DNA of 38,397 nt, taken from positions 11,211-49,607 of the forward strand of contig NW_003210155.1 of assembly GCF_000006405.1 (NCBI RefSeq), given 5' to 3'. A program made the translations under genes and the position numbers. This document shows positions 20,077 through 29,329 of the stretch, piece by piece. The notes beneath the pieces are model-generated. The model saw only the letters and a list, made by a program, of their open reading frames with translations. It did no database searches and was not told the DNA's origin. The first letter of the stretch is position 1, and each line of letters opens with the position of its first letter. This DNA comes from Perkinsus marinus ATCC 50983. Taxonomy: Eukaryota > Perkinsozoa > Perkinsida > Perkinsidae.

Positions 20077-21271
20077 ATGATGTGTTCATCTACTATGACG
20101 ACGTCACCGCCGCGTAGTGTTATCAGAGCTCGACAGTTCATCAGTGAACTCGATGACTTCATTCGAGATTCTAACGTTCAGAGCATCCCGAATCCTTTAC
20201 AGGAGGTGAGGCTTTACATTAACGAATCGAGACACCTCTGGCATCCCTCTTACTCGAGTCTTCTTTAATTGAGTCGATTATACCACTCCGGGACCCGGAG
20301 TCCGGGTTGTGCCCTCTATCCTACGGCAATTCCATATCATTCGATATTCATGATATTTATAGTGGCTTCAGTGTTGGTCTCAGGCTGAGACTTCTACACT
20401 CTTCCTTAGTCAAATATAAACTCTCGTCGATCAGTTTAAAAGCTGTCCTGAATCGGGTTTTGGATGCAAAACTTCCAAAAAGTTATCATTTGATCGAGAA
20501 AAGATGCAGCTCTTCCATAAGAACCATTCACTGCAGTCGACCACTACAGTGGATGGTTCATTTAGTCGTTATTCACCACTCCGGATGAACGCGCGTTTGT
20601 ATGTGAGTAAATGGCGTCATGATCATGTTGTGAATCTGATGATATACTGTTTTTTATCAAGGCGCTCGCCCTGCAGAGATCAGCTATACACTCGCTCGTT
20701 GGCATCGCCAATCTCCTCGAGACCAATGATGAATTGCGGCGCTCCGACAGCATTCGAGCGAACAATGGCACCATCGAAAACCTCTTCAAACGCATCACTT
20801 CCGCAAACCATGATGATGCCGACCTCTACGAAAGCGCGAGGGAGCCTGTTGACCTGAGCGACGTCGGTTCGGATACTTGTGAGCTGTAGGATCGTATTGT
20901 TTCGACTGAGGGGAGTTAGATCACTTCAGGGCGCCGCTCGTCCCAGCAGTTGAGGGAGACCCCTCTGATGATGACTCGTTGGTAAGTAGTTCAGAAGAAG
21001 GGCGAGGATGGAGTGATGAGGTGACTGATGTGGACATGAATGGTATGCACACACAGTATGCAGACGTAGTTCGATTCGTCAATACTATCCTATGAATGAG
21101 TCCATCTTGATTTGGTTGTGGAACTTTCTTATGCTCATCTCTATGCAACCCATGGGGTTTCAATTGATCAAAACGTTCGTTTAGGAGGCGGAAGCGTTCG
21201 AGAAGTTCGAAGAAGCACTCCAGAAAAAGCAACACTGCAAAGACGATAAAGTTGTGGCGACTCGTGAATAG
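20077..21271 (+). CDS. Acidic orphan protein (five exons)
   Basis: Exons: 20077-20205, 20435-20602, 20662-20878, 20920-21065 and 21185-21271. The introns include one of 59 nt (TTGTAT|GTGAGT...ATCAAG|GCG) and one of 41 nt (GATACTT|GTGAGC...GTTAG|AT). All junctions keep frame, giving about 248 residues. Readable segments are RQFISELDDFIRDSN, IHSLVGIANLLETNDELRRS, an Asp/Ser-rich stretch DDDSLVSSSEEGRGWSDE and a C-terminal helix EAEAFEKFEEALQKKQ with heptad character. No known domain was recognised; an acidic adaptor or coiled-coil protein is plausible. ATG 20077 follows an untested acceptor, and an exon around 19800-19928 (MLSYRPNRFLSGTAISEP) could belong to the same gene. Confidence 0.6.
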
Positions 21272-21327
21272 AATAATTGGCATTTTTTGTTTCTAGTCCG
21301 CTAAAACGTTATTGTGTGGTGAGTTGA

Positions 21328-21678
21328 TTATCCCCAATATAAGTCAGCTAAGAGTAGTTGCCGATCGTGAACGGGGAACACACCGTCGCTTACGGGGGTA
21401 GCATCTGGAGAAGATGAGGTGTCCATATTAATATGGTCATATTTTTGATTAGGGACGGACGGAGAATAATTCTCCATCCCCCCACCCCCTGATATATAGC
21501 ACATCAGGAGGAGGAAAGATACGAGAGAATGAGAAAATGATACGATTGTGCGCTGTGTGATGACGACGAGATATCGATAAACTGAACCTAAGTTGAGTAT
21601 CGATTCCCCATCCCGAACAATTACATTCATGTTTGTTAAATCTCTTGCTCTCCTATGAGACCGAGCTATGCCGGCCAC
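21328..21678 (-). CDS. Hypothetical small membrane protein, 116 aa
   Basis: Single open frame, convergent with the acidic-protein gene. It starts MAGIARSHRRARDL and has one hydrophobic run (VSFLLLMCYISGGGG), then a polar tail ending ADLYWG. No family is recognised. An acceptor-like CTATATATCAG lies inside, so the true exon structure may differ. Confidence 0.35.
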   Translation of the reverse strand: MAGIARSHRRARDLTNMNVIVRDGESILNLGSVYRYLVVITQRTIVSFSHSLVSFLLLMCYISGGGGMENYSPSVPNQKYDHINMDTSSSPDATPVSDGVFPVHDRQLLLADLYWG

Positions 21679-22037
21679 ATCCTATGAGCCCACAATGAGA
21701 AGAATGGTTCTAGTACACGCGCAAGCCCTGTCTTCGTCTGTGATGGCAGCACAGTGATGCGCACAACAAGTTTAGACGCTTAAATTGCGATAGTCGCTCT
21801 TATAGTGTCTGTCTCTCATCATTTCCCACCTTCCTGATCCCCTAGTCTAAGTCTGTCTTGGCTATACTCCTACTATGTCCTCCCTATTGCTTGGTTGCTA
21901 TTGTCGTTACACCAATCATGTTTTTGTGCGGATCGGCATGCTTACCTCACGTTTTTTTGAATCGGTTGCGCCAGAGGCCTAAATTCGTTTGTGGAATACT
22001 CCCTATCTGCAGCATCCTTACCAACCTTATCCCCAAA

Positions 22038-22760
22038 ATGTTCGCTACTAATCTCATCCTGGTTCAATCCCTTATGGTATGTATCGGTGTATATGCGTGG
22101 GTTTTACCTACTATCGCTATGGACCCACCTAATTGTTTTAAAGACTCAACAAGCCGCCGTTATAAACTGGGTCCATGTTACTACGTTCGGGGGAATGGTA
22201 CTCTGGTTAACGCTGGGGCGATCCTAGTGACCCCGGTCGTAGCCTCGGGTAGGCCGTTCTGGGCCAACTTTGAGCTGTTTGTCATGCTCTCGAAAGGATC
22301 CTCAGTTCCGACTGGTGTCGGCATATATACCCAAGGAGGAAGCCTTTACACGGTTAACCTTCCCAGTAAGATTACGGTGGAAACAGGCTTCTATGCCGAC
22401 AGTAACTTTCAACTAGGTGGAAAGAAAACGTCGGATGGATTCAGGTTGGACTTTCCCGTGTTCATCAAGGCTACGGTTAAGGTCCCTTACATTGGAACAC
22501 TTGTTCTCCCTTTGGTAAAGCAGAACGGATTCGCTATTGTGAGTGACAAGGGCGAACCACATCATCTAATCGCCAGGGCTATAACTACAGGCAGTGATGG
22601 TGGCTTAACGGCTAGCATATCGATGAACTTCGAGATAGGTTCAGTAAATCTTCTCCATTGGCGTTACAGTAGCTTCATGAACATAAACATTTCTGGTAGA
22701 AAGGATGGTTTCAGCTTCACTTATGTTAAAAAAGTACCCCTTATATCCAAGAGTCTATAA
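22038..22760 (+). CDS. Orphan secreted beta-rich protein, 240 aa
   Basis: A single exon ending in TAA at 22758-22760. The frame is open from 21858, but the ATG at 22038 is chosen because it begins a clean signal peptide, MFATNLILVQSLMVCIGVYA then WVLPTIA. The mature part has three Cys near its start (NCFKDS, PCYYVRGNG), then alternating polar/hydrophobic strands, for example GVGIYTQGGSLYTVNLPSKI, suggesting an all-beta fold. No family is recognised. It is probably secreted or surface-exposed and specific to the lineage. Confidence 0.65.
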   Translation: MFATNLILVQSLMVCIGVYAWVLPTIAMDPPNCFKDSTSRRYKLGPCYYVRGNGTLVNAGAILVTPVVASGRPFWANFELFVMLSKGSSVPTGVGIYTQGGSLYTVNLPSKITVETGFYADSNFQLGGKKTSDGFRLDFPVFIKATVKVPYIGTLVLPLVKQNGFAIVSDKGEPHHLIARAITTGSDGGLTASISMNFEIGSVNLLHWRYSSFMNINISGRKDGFSFTYVKKVPLISKSL

Positions 22761-24102
22761 TGATCACTCGGGCGTCTAAATGTCATTAAGGAGCTTCTTC
22801 GTTCTCGCTCCCCTTTACGTAATCCGCAGAGTCTCTGATCGTGAATTTGACTTGATTTTGTCTATTGATTTCCGGCCTAATATCTTTCTAAGTCTGATTC
22901 ACCGTTAGTAGCAAAGTAGTAATTTTTTGAGGTTTATCAGCTTTGTAGGTCCGGTAATCACAACAACATTCTGTCTTATCAAGATACTCGACAGTCATCC
23001 GGGATTACTCATCTTTTACTATCTGTATTATGTTAGTTGTTGCTACGTATTTAGTAGTACGTAGATCAGTTGGTGGAATAGGTTATCTTTCCCTTTTGGA
23101 ACAAAAGTTATGACCCCCCTCATTGTTTTCGTCATTATCACTTCAGAAGACAGTGTTTGGTTACTATGAGAATCGTACATAGTAAATGCCTTCAACTATC
23201 TATCATTGGCGTATATTAAATAGTAGACAGTAAATAAGTATATTGAAGTTTCATCCGTGATATGAAATACAGTAGTAAGAGACACATTTCACAATTTACT
23301 TCGTGAAAAGCATTCTCGTTCACCGATAAATCAGAGGTCATAGCAGGATGGTTTCTAATGTGACGGTTTATGATCACTAAAATCTACAAAATAGTAGAGA
23401 TACGAGTGGAATGCATCCTCCAACTGTTGGAGTCCAGCAGAAAGACAGGATTGGTCGACATACTCATATTTTCAACGATCCACATGCACGTGTGAGGAAG
23501 GATAATTGGTCTATTCTGACGATTTTTTTTCACTGGTAACTTGTGATCCTAACGAGATATTATTTTCCAATCGTTGTTTTCTATATTAACGACATATCTG
23601 TAGACTGATGATGCCTCCTAGGTTCGACGGATGATTTTGATATTCTGACCCAGTTTTGTTATTCTAACCCTAACTTTTTGTTCCAACGGAATTTAATGGT
23701 GAGCGGAAGGACAACAGTCCCGTAGTGCGAGTGAAATGTCACGCTAGGAGGGGTGCACCCATGAAAGACATATAACACAAGTGAAGTGCGCGCGCCCGTA
23801 AACGGTTTTCGAGTGTTGCAAAGCGGAAACCGAAGGTGAAACAAACCTTGAGTTGGATCATAGAGGTCTACAACGTGGATCGAGTACGGCTTTGAGGCCG
23901 AGCTCAACCACGAGTGTCGAGGGGTCCCTCGACGGGCCAGAATAATTCGACGGCGATGCCTTCATACTGGTCCCACCAGCATTTGGAGAACCGGGCAGGT
24001 ATGTCCGGCTTCCATCCCAGGTGGGCCCTTCGCGCAGCTACGTGGGGGTCACGAGATCAATTGAAGGCATTGGTAGCACCTGATGTGGTCGGACCGTGTG
24101 TG
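22761..24102. other. No supported gene; one MITE-B trace
   Basis: A decayed MITE-B piece lies at 23246-23300 (TTGAAGTTTCATCCGTGATA). Frames at 23659-24096 are open but show no known domain. The stretch ends at the N gap. Confidence 0.5.
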
Positions 24103-24202
24103 NNNNNNNNNNNNNNNNNNNNNNNNNNNNNNNNNNNNNNNNNNNNNNNNNNNNNNNNNNNNNNNNNNNNNNNNNNNNNNNNNNNNNNNNNNNNNNNNNN
24201 NN
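24103..24202. other. Assembly gap of 100 N
   Basis: Exactly 100 undetermined bases, the usual placeholder for a gap of unknown length, so distances across it are unreliable. Confidence 0.99.
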
Positions 24203-25361
24203 GGGACATTATCGTCGTCACCAAGAAGAGTTGATTCACGACTGGTGTCACTCTCGTAGTGCCGACTTTCACGAGGGCCATCACTGAAAGAAAGTTCGAT
24301 ACGCAACAGCAGTTCGCAGTGCGAACTTCGCAAGTTCGCCGCTAGCACCGAGGACCCATCACTTCGAGATTTCAGCGATCAAGGGTGAATCCAAGGCAGT
24401 CCGCTGCGTGAGTAGTGTACGTCCGTGCGTGCAAGACAAGCCACGTCACCGACGGTGTCTTCGTGACCGTCACGGTGACCCACCGCTGTGCTTATCAGAG
24501 AGAGTTGGTGTCAAACACTGTGGTGCAAGGTGACCGGGATTTCAACCCAAGTTAAAGGGAGACGCAGATTTATCGGCCACGTCTTGGCTCTGTGCGATCG
24601 TGCTACATCTACTCCTTATCCCACCTAATCGATCGGAAGTTCCGATTCGGAACTCGTTATTTATACCTCTGCAACTTTTCAACTGCACACCGGCAGCAAG
24701 TACTCAGCAATGAGACACTTTCGAAGCGTCCGATCGATGAATAAAAGCATCGAATGCTGCGAGCACCTGCGCAGGTGTCGCCCTCTAAGCGTGGTCTGTG
24801 CCGTCTACTACGTTATCAGAATGGATAAAATACAAGGCTACTGCGGAGCTGAGAACTACACCATCACATATGAAGATCAGAGCCGCTCGCTACCTGGTGA
24901 CAAGCAAGTGATACACGCATTGTGGAGTGACTCCACAATGTGGAGCTAGAAACACGCGCCACCTCCATTTCCGAGCTATGCGCTGTCACCTTTGAAAATG
25001 CCCTGGGTCCGTTTTGTTCTACTCTTCCTGGTATGAGTGATGGATCGTTGATGTCATGATGAATACATTCGTATCATCACTCTTCCTGGGGTTAGAAGGA
25101 ACCAACAACTATGCTGCATCTGTATGCTATTATGGATCTCACGCCACGTGACGCGACGACTCACGTGTACCTGTATGTACGTACAGTGCTGGGAGAAGTT
25201 CTAGTTGCTAAGGAAGTTTCCAGTGCGAACAGAAGAAGGCATGAAGGGTAGCCGGAGTCCGGGTACAGGACTGTTACCCTTCGGTGTCTCCCGTCCATTG
25301 GTATTCCCCTTTGCACAGCTCGGAGTATGTTTCTCGTGCAGCTCTTATCGCTACAATTCTG
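24203..25361. other. No supported gene
   Basis: A frame at 24710-24949 (GYCGAENYTITYEDQSRSLP) could be an exon but has no supported junctions. A 10-bp hairpin CATTGTGGAG / CTCCACAATG lies at about 24917-24938, just before that frame's stop. Confidence 0.4.
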
Positions 25362-25520
25362 ATGCAATTCTCAACTCGTACGTTCGCTCTGATGCTCCTG
25401 GCCGTTATCAACATGAAGGATACCGCTGCCTGTGATCCAAAGGACTACAGAACTTGTCCGCCTAGGATGATTTGTGACTGCAGCAGTAGCTGCATTTGCG
25501 TGTGGAGCGGATTACACTAG
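25362..25520 (+). CDS. Secreted cysteine-rich peptide (52 aa)
   Basis: A complete short frame, ATG 25362 to TAG 25520. It starts with a signal peptide, MQFSTRTFALMLLAVINMKD then TAA. The mature peptide of about 29 residues carries six Cys with spacing C-x7-C-x5-C-x-C-x3-C-x-C (CDPKDYRTC, ICDCSSSCIC). Six Cys in so short a peptide suggests three disulfides, as in defensin-like or other disulfide-rich peptides, but the spacing does not match a family I can name. Use of the ATG at 25362, inside a longer open frame, is supported by the signal peptide. It is possibly an effector, defence or adhesive peptide; the function is unknown. Confidence 0.6.
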   Translation: MQFSTRTFALMLLAVINMKDTAACDPKDYRTCPPRMICDCSSSCICVWSGLH

Positions 25521-25884
25521 GGCTGACCAACTATCACTTCGTGAGGCTCTCCGTTCTTGGTTTCTACGACCCCGTTTCGGCGGTGAGCTGGAGATTCATG
25601 AGCCGTTTTCATGCCTCGTATTTTTTTTGCTATATGCCCCATGTTTTGTCAGTCGTCGAGAATACCGCTTGAATTTCAGTATCATTCGCATGGCACTTAC
25701 TTCCAAGTAACTTGGGATTACAGTCCGGCCAATTCGATATTGAGTATGCGTCTCAAGTCTCAAGGGTCTAACATCAGTTGTTGAGTTGTGAATATCCTTC
25801 CAACTCTGCTGACTTTGCCAAGCATAGTCTTCTCAGCCAGAACCAAACCATAATCATGATCATGGATAGAAGATAAGCACATAT

Positions 25885-25946
25885 ATTCAGGACATCGATA
25901 TTAACTAACTCAATGTATTGATCTGGTTAATATCGATGTCCTGAAT
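25885..25946. repeat. Perfect 21-bp hairpin
   Basis: ATTCAGGACATCGATATTAA plus C at 25885-25905 is exactly mirrored at 25926-25946, with a 20-nt loop. One arm continues into the dispersed repeat that recurs in the tandem segment at 33240 and 36570. Confidence 0.9.
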
Positions 25947-26115
25947 GAATCCTAATGTGGCAGTCTTGGCTGGTATATGATCACTGAGATCCACATGATG
26001 GAAGAGGGACGAATGGGATGCATCCTTGAGTAGGAATGCCGAGTTGATCAATCTATTCATATAGTTAATGGTCCATATCGACCTCAAGTCAGCGTGAACT
26101 GCACGCCGTGCAGCC
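25900..26115 (-). repeat. Dispersed repeat R1 (also at 33057-33290 and 36385-36610)
   Basis: Read on the minus strand, this matches the two tandem-segment copies over about 200 bp. Shared blocks include GATGCATYCCATTYGT, GATCTCAGTGAT, ACTGYCACATTAG and ATTCAGGACATC. Differences fall at spacings that look codon-like and a frame containing KDASHSSLFHHVDLSDH is open. It may therefore derive from an old mobile-element protein; the family is not identified. Confidence 0.6.
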
Positions 26116-26273
26116 CCTCTTTATTTCGTCGACTCTTTATATCGCACCCCGGAGTTAGAACTGTGGAGCGACGAACTATTCATCTTCCCAAAGAATTTGC
26201 GCTCGGAAATGACACTTACCGAATCTTGCTTTTGGGAATGTGTTCTAGATGATATCAGTCTCTTTTGGCACGT

Positions 26274-26489
26274 ATGCTCAGAGCATTGGTAGTTGCGCTG
26301 TTCGTACTCTCTACGTGCATAGCTAGCTCGTTACGCTATAGTCTTCATGGTGTTAAGAAGTCTTTCTACCATCCTTCTCTTGTGGTGTTCGTCCCTGTGG
26401 CCGCCAGCTTCTACAACAGAATGCTCTACCTCAGAATAACAATCGGTGGATATCCAAGATATTCCTCCAAATCGACCATTCCATCTTGA
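26274..26489 (+). CDS. Possible signal-peptide exon or small secreted protein
   Basis: ATG 26274 begins a good signal peptide, MLRALVVALFVLSTCIASS, followed by about 50 basic and hydrophobic residues to a stop at 26489. No family is recognised. It may be the first exon of a longer spliced secreted protein, since the sequence after the signal peptide is less convincing. Confidence 0.4.
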   Translation: MLRALVVALFVLSTCIASSLRYSLHGVKKSFYHPSLVVFVPVAASFYNRMLYLRITIGGYPRYSSKSTIPS

Positions 26490-26684
26490 CTTCACTACAC
26501 ATTAATACCCACCCAGCGGCGGACACTCACTTAATGTCACTTGAAACTGTGCGATCTGGGATGACGAATTTAGGAGAATTCGTTATATTTTTCCTCCACC
26601 TGTCCTAGCCTGCAACGACTACTCTCTTCATTTTTCCCGAACTTAAATCTCAAGGAGGCTCCTCGAAAGCCCATTATGTTCGAC

Positions 26685-26725
26685 GTGTCCAGGACCCGAA
26701 CCCAGGATCTACATGAATCGAAACG
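26685..26725 (-). repeat. tRNA-like B-box remnant
   Basis: On the minus strand CCTGGGTTCGGGTCCTGG resembles a T-arm. There is no acceptor stem. It lies at the start of the Harbinger-like frame. Confidence 0.35.
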
Positions 26726-27276
26726 CTCCCAGTCCACGATTGCTTCTCCATACACCAATCACCATCCTACACCAAATGGACGAATTGATGGAGTTCGTCG
26801 ATCCCGATTTCGAGCAAATGGCGGAGGTTGAAGAAATGGTCGATTTCGTGAGGTATCCCGTCACGGCGGGACTCGGGTCTCTAACCGATGCAAAGTTTTA
26901 CGAGAGGTTCATCTCCACCAAACGATTCTGTCTTGATCTACTAGAGGAGTTTAGGCCCCTTATGCGAGGCCCAAATCTCCTGGGAAGGCCTGGTGCTCCG
27001 CCGCTTTTCAAACTCTTGTTAACTCTGCAGTATCTCGGGCCCGGGAATTTCCATTGGTGCGTTGAGGAGGGATTTGGCGTTGCAAACACAGGCCCGATCG
27101 CAGCTTCCCACCCAAAAACTCGTTCGCTCAACCCGTACAGCCCTGCCGACTTCATCGGTGGCCATCGGACGGCCATCCTCACACAGTTGAGGACTGCATG
27201 CACGTCAAGACGCAGGGAATCAGAAACTACCGGATGGCAGAGGGTGGGAAAAATGAGCCAGCACGCTCAGCAGTAA
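26713..27276 (+). pseudogene. PIF/Harbinger-like transposase N-terminal remnant
   Basis: Open frame of 187 residues. Its middle matches the N-terminal part of DDE_Tnp_4/Harbinger transposases: KFYERFISTKRFCLDLLEEF, RPLMRG, LLGRPGAPP, LLTLQYLGPGNFHWC and EEGFGVANT correspond to the helix-turn-helix region before the catalytic core. Family members run to about 350-450 residues with Asp-Asp-Glu later; no such core follows here. The frame drifts into unrelated sequence after about residue 140, so only a broken remnant of a plain DNA transposon remains. An acidic lead (MDELMEFVDPDFEQMAEVEE) begins at ATG 26779, the better start. Confidence 0.6.
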
Positions 27277-27588
27277 CTGATAGATGAGATAGAGTGTCAA
27301 TAGCCTCACAGTAAGAGTTAGGACCAGCAGCAACAACATCAGCGAAAATACACAGGCTAGGTATAGCTCAGAGTAACTAGCTTCGCGGGAGAGCGCGTCA
27401 CGGGCCAGTGCTTGCACCAATCTACACTCCACAAGCTTCGTGTAGTAACGTTCAACTTCTAGTTGTTGAAGGCACGTCAAGGATGGTTCGGGAGCACTCA
27501 GTTGAGGAAGCTCTCGAAGAGAATGGGTGCCTCGGTATACTCCACAGTCCGCTAGAGAGATGAGCTTAGAATATGAGGGACGAAACAT
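27220..27588 (-). CDS. Predicted membrane protein, 122 aa
   Basis: Single frame, ATG 27588 to a stop at 27220. The N-terminal 75 residues are soluble with helical character (LQQLEVERYYTKLVECRLVQ). A long hydrophobic stretch follows (LACVFSLMLLLLVLTLTVRL, LTLYLIYQLLLSVLA), probably two membrane spans near the C-terminus. No family is recognised. Its 3' end overlaps the decayed tail of the Harbinger frame by about 57 bp on the opposite strand. Confidence 0.45.
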   Translation of the reverse strand: MFRPSYSKLISLADCGVYRGTHSLRELPQLSAPEPSLTCLQQLEVERYYTKLVECRLVQALARDALSREASYSELYLACVFSLMLLLLVLTLTVRLLTLYLIYQLLLSVLAHFSHPLPSGSF

Positions 27589-27699
27589 GATGTCTCTTGT
27601 TATTCGGATTGTTAACGGGTGACGTATACCGATCCTGACATCGACTCGATACGAGCAAGCCTATTTAAATAGAAAGGGATTCTCCAGCACAGTGACAGT

Positions 27700-27870
27700 A
27701 GCGAACATCAACTACTGCATCTGGTTTATAGACTGTCAGTGGTCTGGGGCCACCTACGCCTCTCGCATCTTCAAGGAGGAAAGGGAGACAGTGATATGCA
27801 TATGCGAGAACGAACACGCCCCAAGGGTCTGTTAAGGCTAAGGCGTCTTCAGACAGGTTCCTTACGATAC
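27700..27870 (+). repeat. Dispersed repeat R2 (inverted copies at about 31990-32130 and 35290-35420)
   Basis: GATATGCATATGCGAGAACG, then CGCCCCAAGGGTCTG and CTTCAGACAG match the minus strand of both tandem-segment copies (GAGATGCACATCCGAGGTAG, CATGCCCCAAAGAGG, CTTCAGACAG). The family is not identified. Confidence 0.5.
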
Positions 27871-27961
27871 CCACTCAATAAACTGGAGGTTTTTGGCTCA
27901 CTGGTCAAAGTAGTGATTTTCATTGATGTAGGTCGTGCGTTCAATCCGCGGGATGCGAGTT

Positions 27962-28125
27962 TTGCAGGGCAGTAAATATCATATTTTCCGTGACATAAAC
28001 TGGCCATTGTGAGGATAATGACCAAGATCAGCATATCGATTAGAATGGCTAGCGCTTTTAAGTTTATAATTTCAAGTTTATGTCACGGTAAATGCGACTG
28101 CCCAGCCCCTTTCACAGCTCCACGT
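27962..28125. mobile_element. Possible third small inverted-repeat element
   Basis: The left end GGGCAGTAAATATCATATTT then TCCGTGACATAAAC is mirrored imperfectly by GTTTATGTCACGGTAAATGC then GACTGCCCAGCCCC at the right. A related end (GGGGCTGGGCAGTAAATGTC) occurs alone at 7798. No target duplication was identified. Confidence 0.5.
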
Positions 28126-28129
28126 TGGA

Positions 28130-28743
28130 AAGTACACCACACCGGGCAGCGAGTCCAAAAAATTCGACGCCCACCCACCCTCCCTCACCACGTATGAGTT
28201 TGCCCCATCACCACCTTCCTAGGGGGTACTGCAGGTGCCAGTAGAGGAGACCTTTGACATAGGGCGCCAGAGGCCTCCCCGTCCCTCTCTGCTGGGAAGA
28301 CGGATCTCAACACGAGTGTAGGTAGGTTGAAATTCTCTTCAAAATCTATCAATGTTTTTTCGACTCATCATATAATTATCCCTATGATGGGTATGTGGAT
28401 TTTTCAGATTCTATAATGGTGATTCAGTCGTTGAGAATTCATTGGTTTCCCGTGAGCGCAGCAATTGTCAGTGTGTGTACATCGACGACGTTGTCATCAT
28501 CATGGCCCTACCGGTTGGGACGCGTCCCCTTCTTTCGCTCTTCATGCCGATCAACACTGTAGCTCCACTCGGCCGACTACCGAGTGCCCCCACAGTTCGT
28601 GTGAATTCAAAGCTGCCATAAAACCCTTTGATATGGGGAGCACCGCAGTCCTTGGGGTATCACAGCTGAACATGTTAACGTACCGGAGGCCCTAACGCTG
28701 AGCTGCAGTGGGTAATTAAGCGTCTGTACACTAGCCCGACTAG
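28130..28743. other. No supported gene
   Basis: GC-richer stretch with open but unrecognisable frames. A YIDDVV string occurs near 28475 but has no surrounding reverse-transcriptase context. Confidence 0.4.
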
Positions 28744-28999
28744 CAGTGTGGGAAAATATACACACAGTCAACTACATGTGTTGGTGAGAATATGGAAATT
28801 GTGGTAAATTCTTGTTGGGGAATATATGTTCGCTTTCCTCGGCTGAGCTCAGGAGTTTCTAAAGCTAATTATAGAAGTTTGCATACGAATTCGGGTAGGA
28901 GTGTACAGAATCCAACAAGAATTGCTCAAAATTTACTCGGTATTTTCATACATTATCACCGACACGTGTAGTTAACCCCGTGAATGTTTTCTCACTCTG
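28744..28999. mobile_element. Two MITE-A copies fused head to head
   Basis: A plus-oriented half copy (CAGTGTGGGAAAATATACAC, 28744 to about 28812) runs directly into an opposite-oriented, nearly complete copy (TGTTGGGGAATATATGTTCG to TTTTCTCACTCTG, 28813-28999). The joint lies in TTCTTGTTGG, a string shared by the family body and the terminal repeat, so recombination between two copies is likely. Confidence 0.75.
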
Positions 29000-29187
29000 C
29001 TTCATAAATACTCTACCTCAGTTTTTCATCGATAGTCGTTGCGGAAATTTCCGTTGCGTTGTCCTAGCGTGTTGAGTGTTGCAATTAGTGGGAGCTCTCT
29101 AGCACTTTTCTTTTTTTACGTGTTGTGGAATTCACCAGACATGTTACGGTATACGTTCGTTATCCATCTTATAAGTAATTTGCTCAC

Positions 29188-29302
29188 CAGTGTTGGGGGT
29201 ATTTAGGTTCGTCTCCTGTGAATTCGACTCCGAGTGTACAGAAACCAACAAGAATTTTCTGAAATTCTATCCCAGTTTTAATGCGCAAATTTTCCCCGCT
29301 AT
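29188..29302 (-). mobile_element. MITE-A short copy abutting the dehydrogenase gene
   Basis: Starts CAGTGTTGGGGGTATTTAGG and carries GAATTCGACTCCGAGTGTAC, then AGAAACCAACAAGAATTTTC, ending in a decayed TTTTCCCCGCTATAT. The flanks TTGCTCAC and GTGCTCCA are similar but not identical. It closely resembles the copy in intron 2 of the helical-repeat gene. It ends at the ATG that gives the longest dehydrogenase frame. Confidence 0.7.
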
Positions 29303-29329
29303 ATGTGCTCCAGTTTTGGATCATTTCCA

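Noticed and set aside
20921-21283. Minus-strand open frame of 120 residues
   Set aside because: Antisense of exons 4 and 5 of the acidic-protein gene, whose plus-strand splice phases all fit.
28009-28197. Small Cys-containing secreted-like frame
   Set aside because: It lies across the right inverted end of a small repeat element, so its apparent signal peptide is repeat sequence.
28440-28620. YIDDVV string suggesting a reverse-transcriptase active site
   Set aside because: No other reverse-transcriptase blocks occur on either side in any frame, so the match is too short to support an element.
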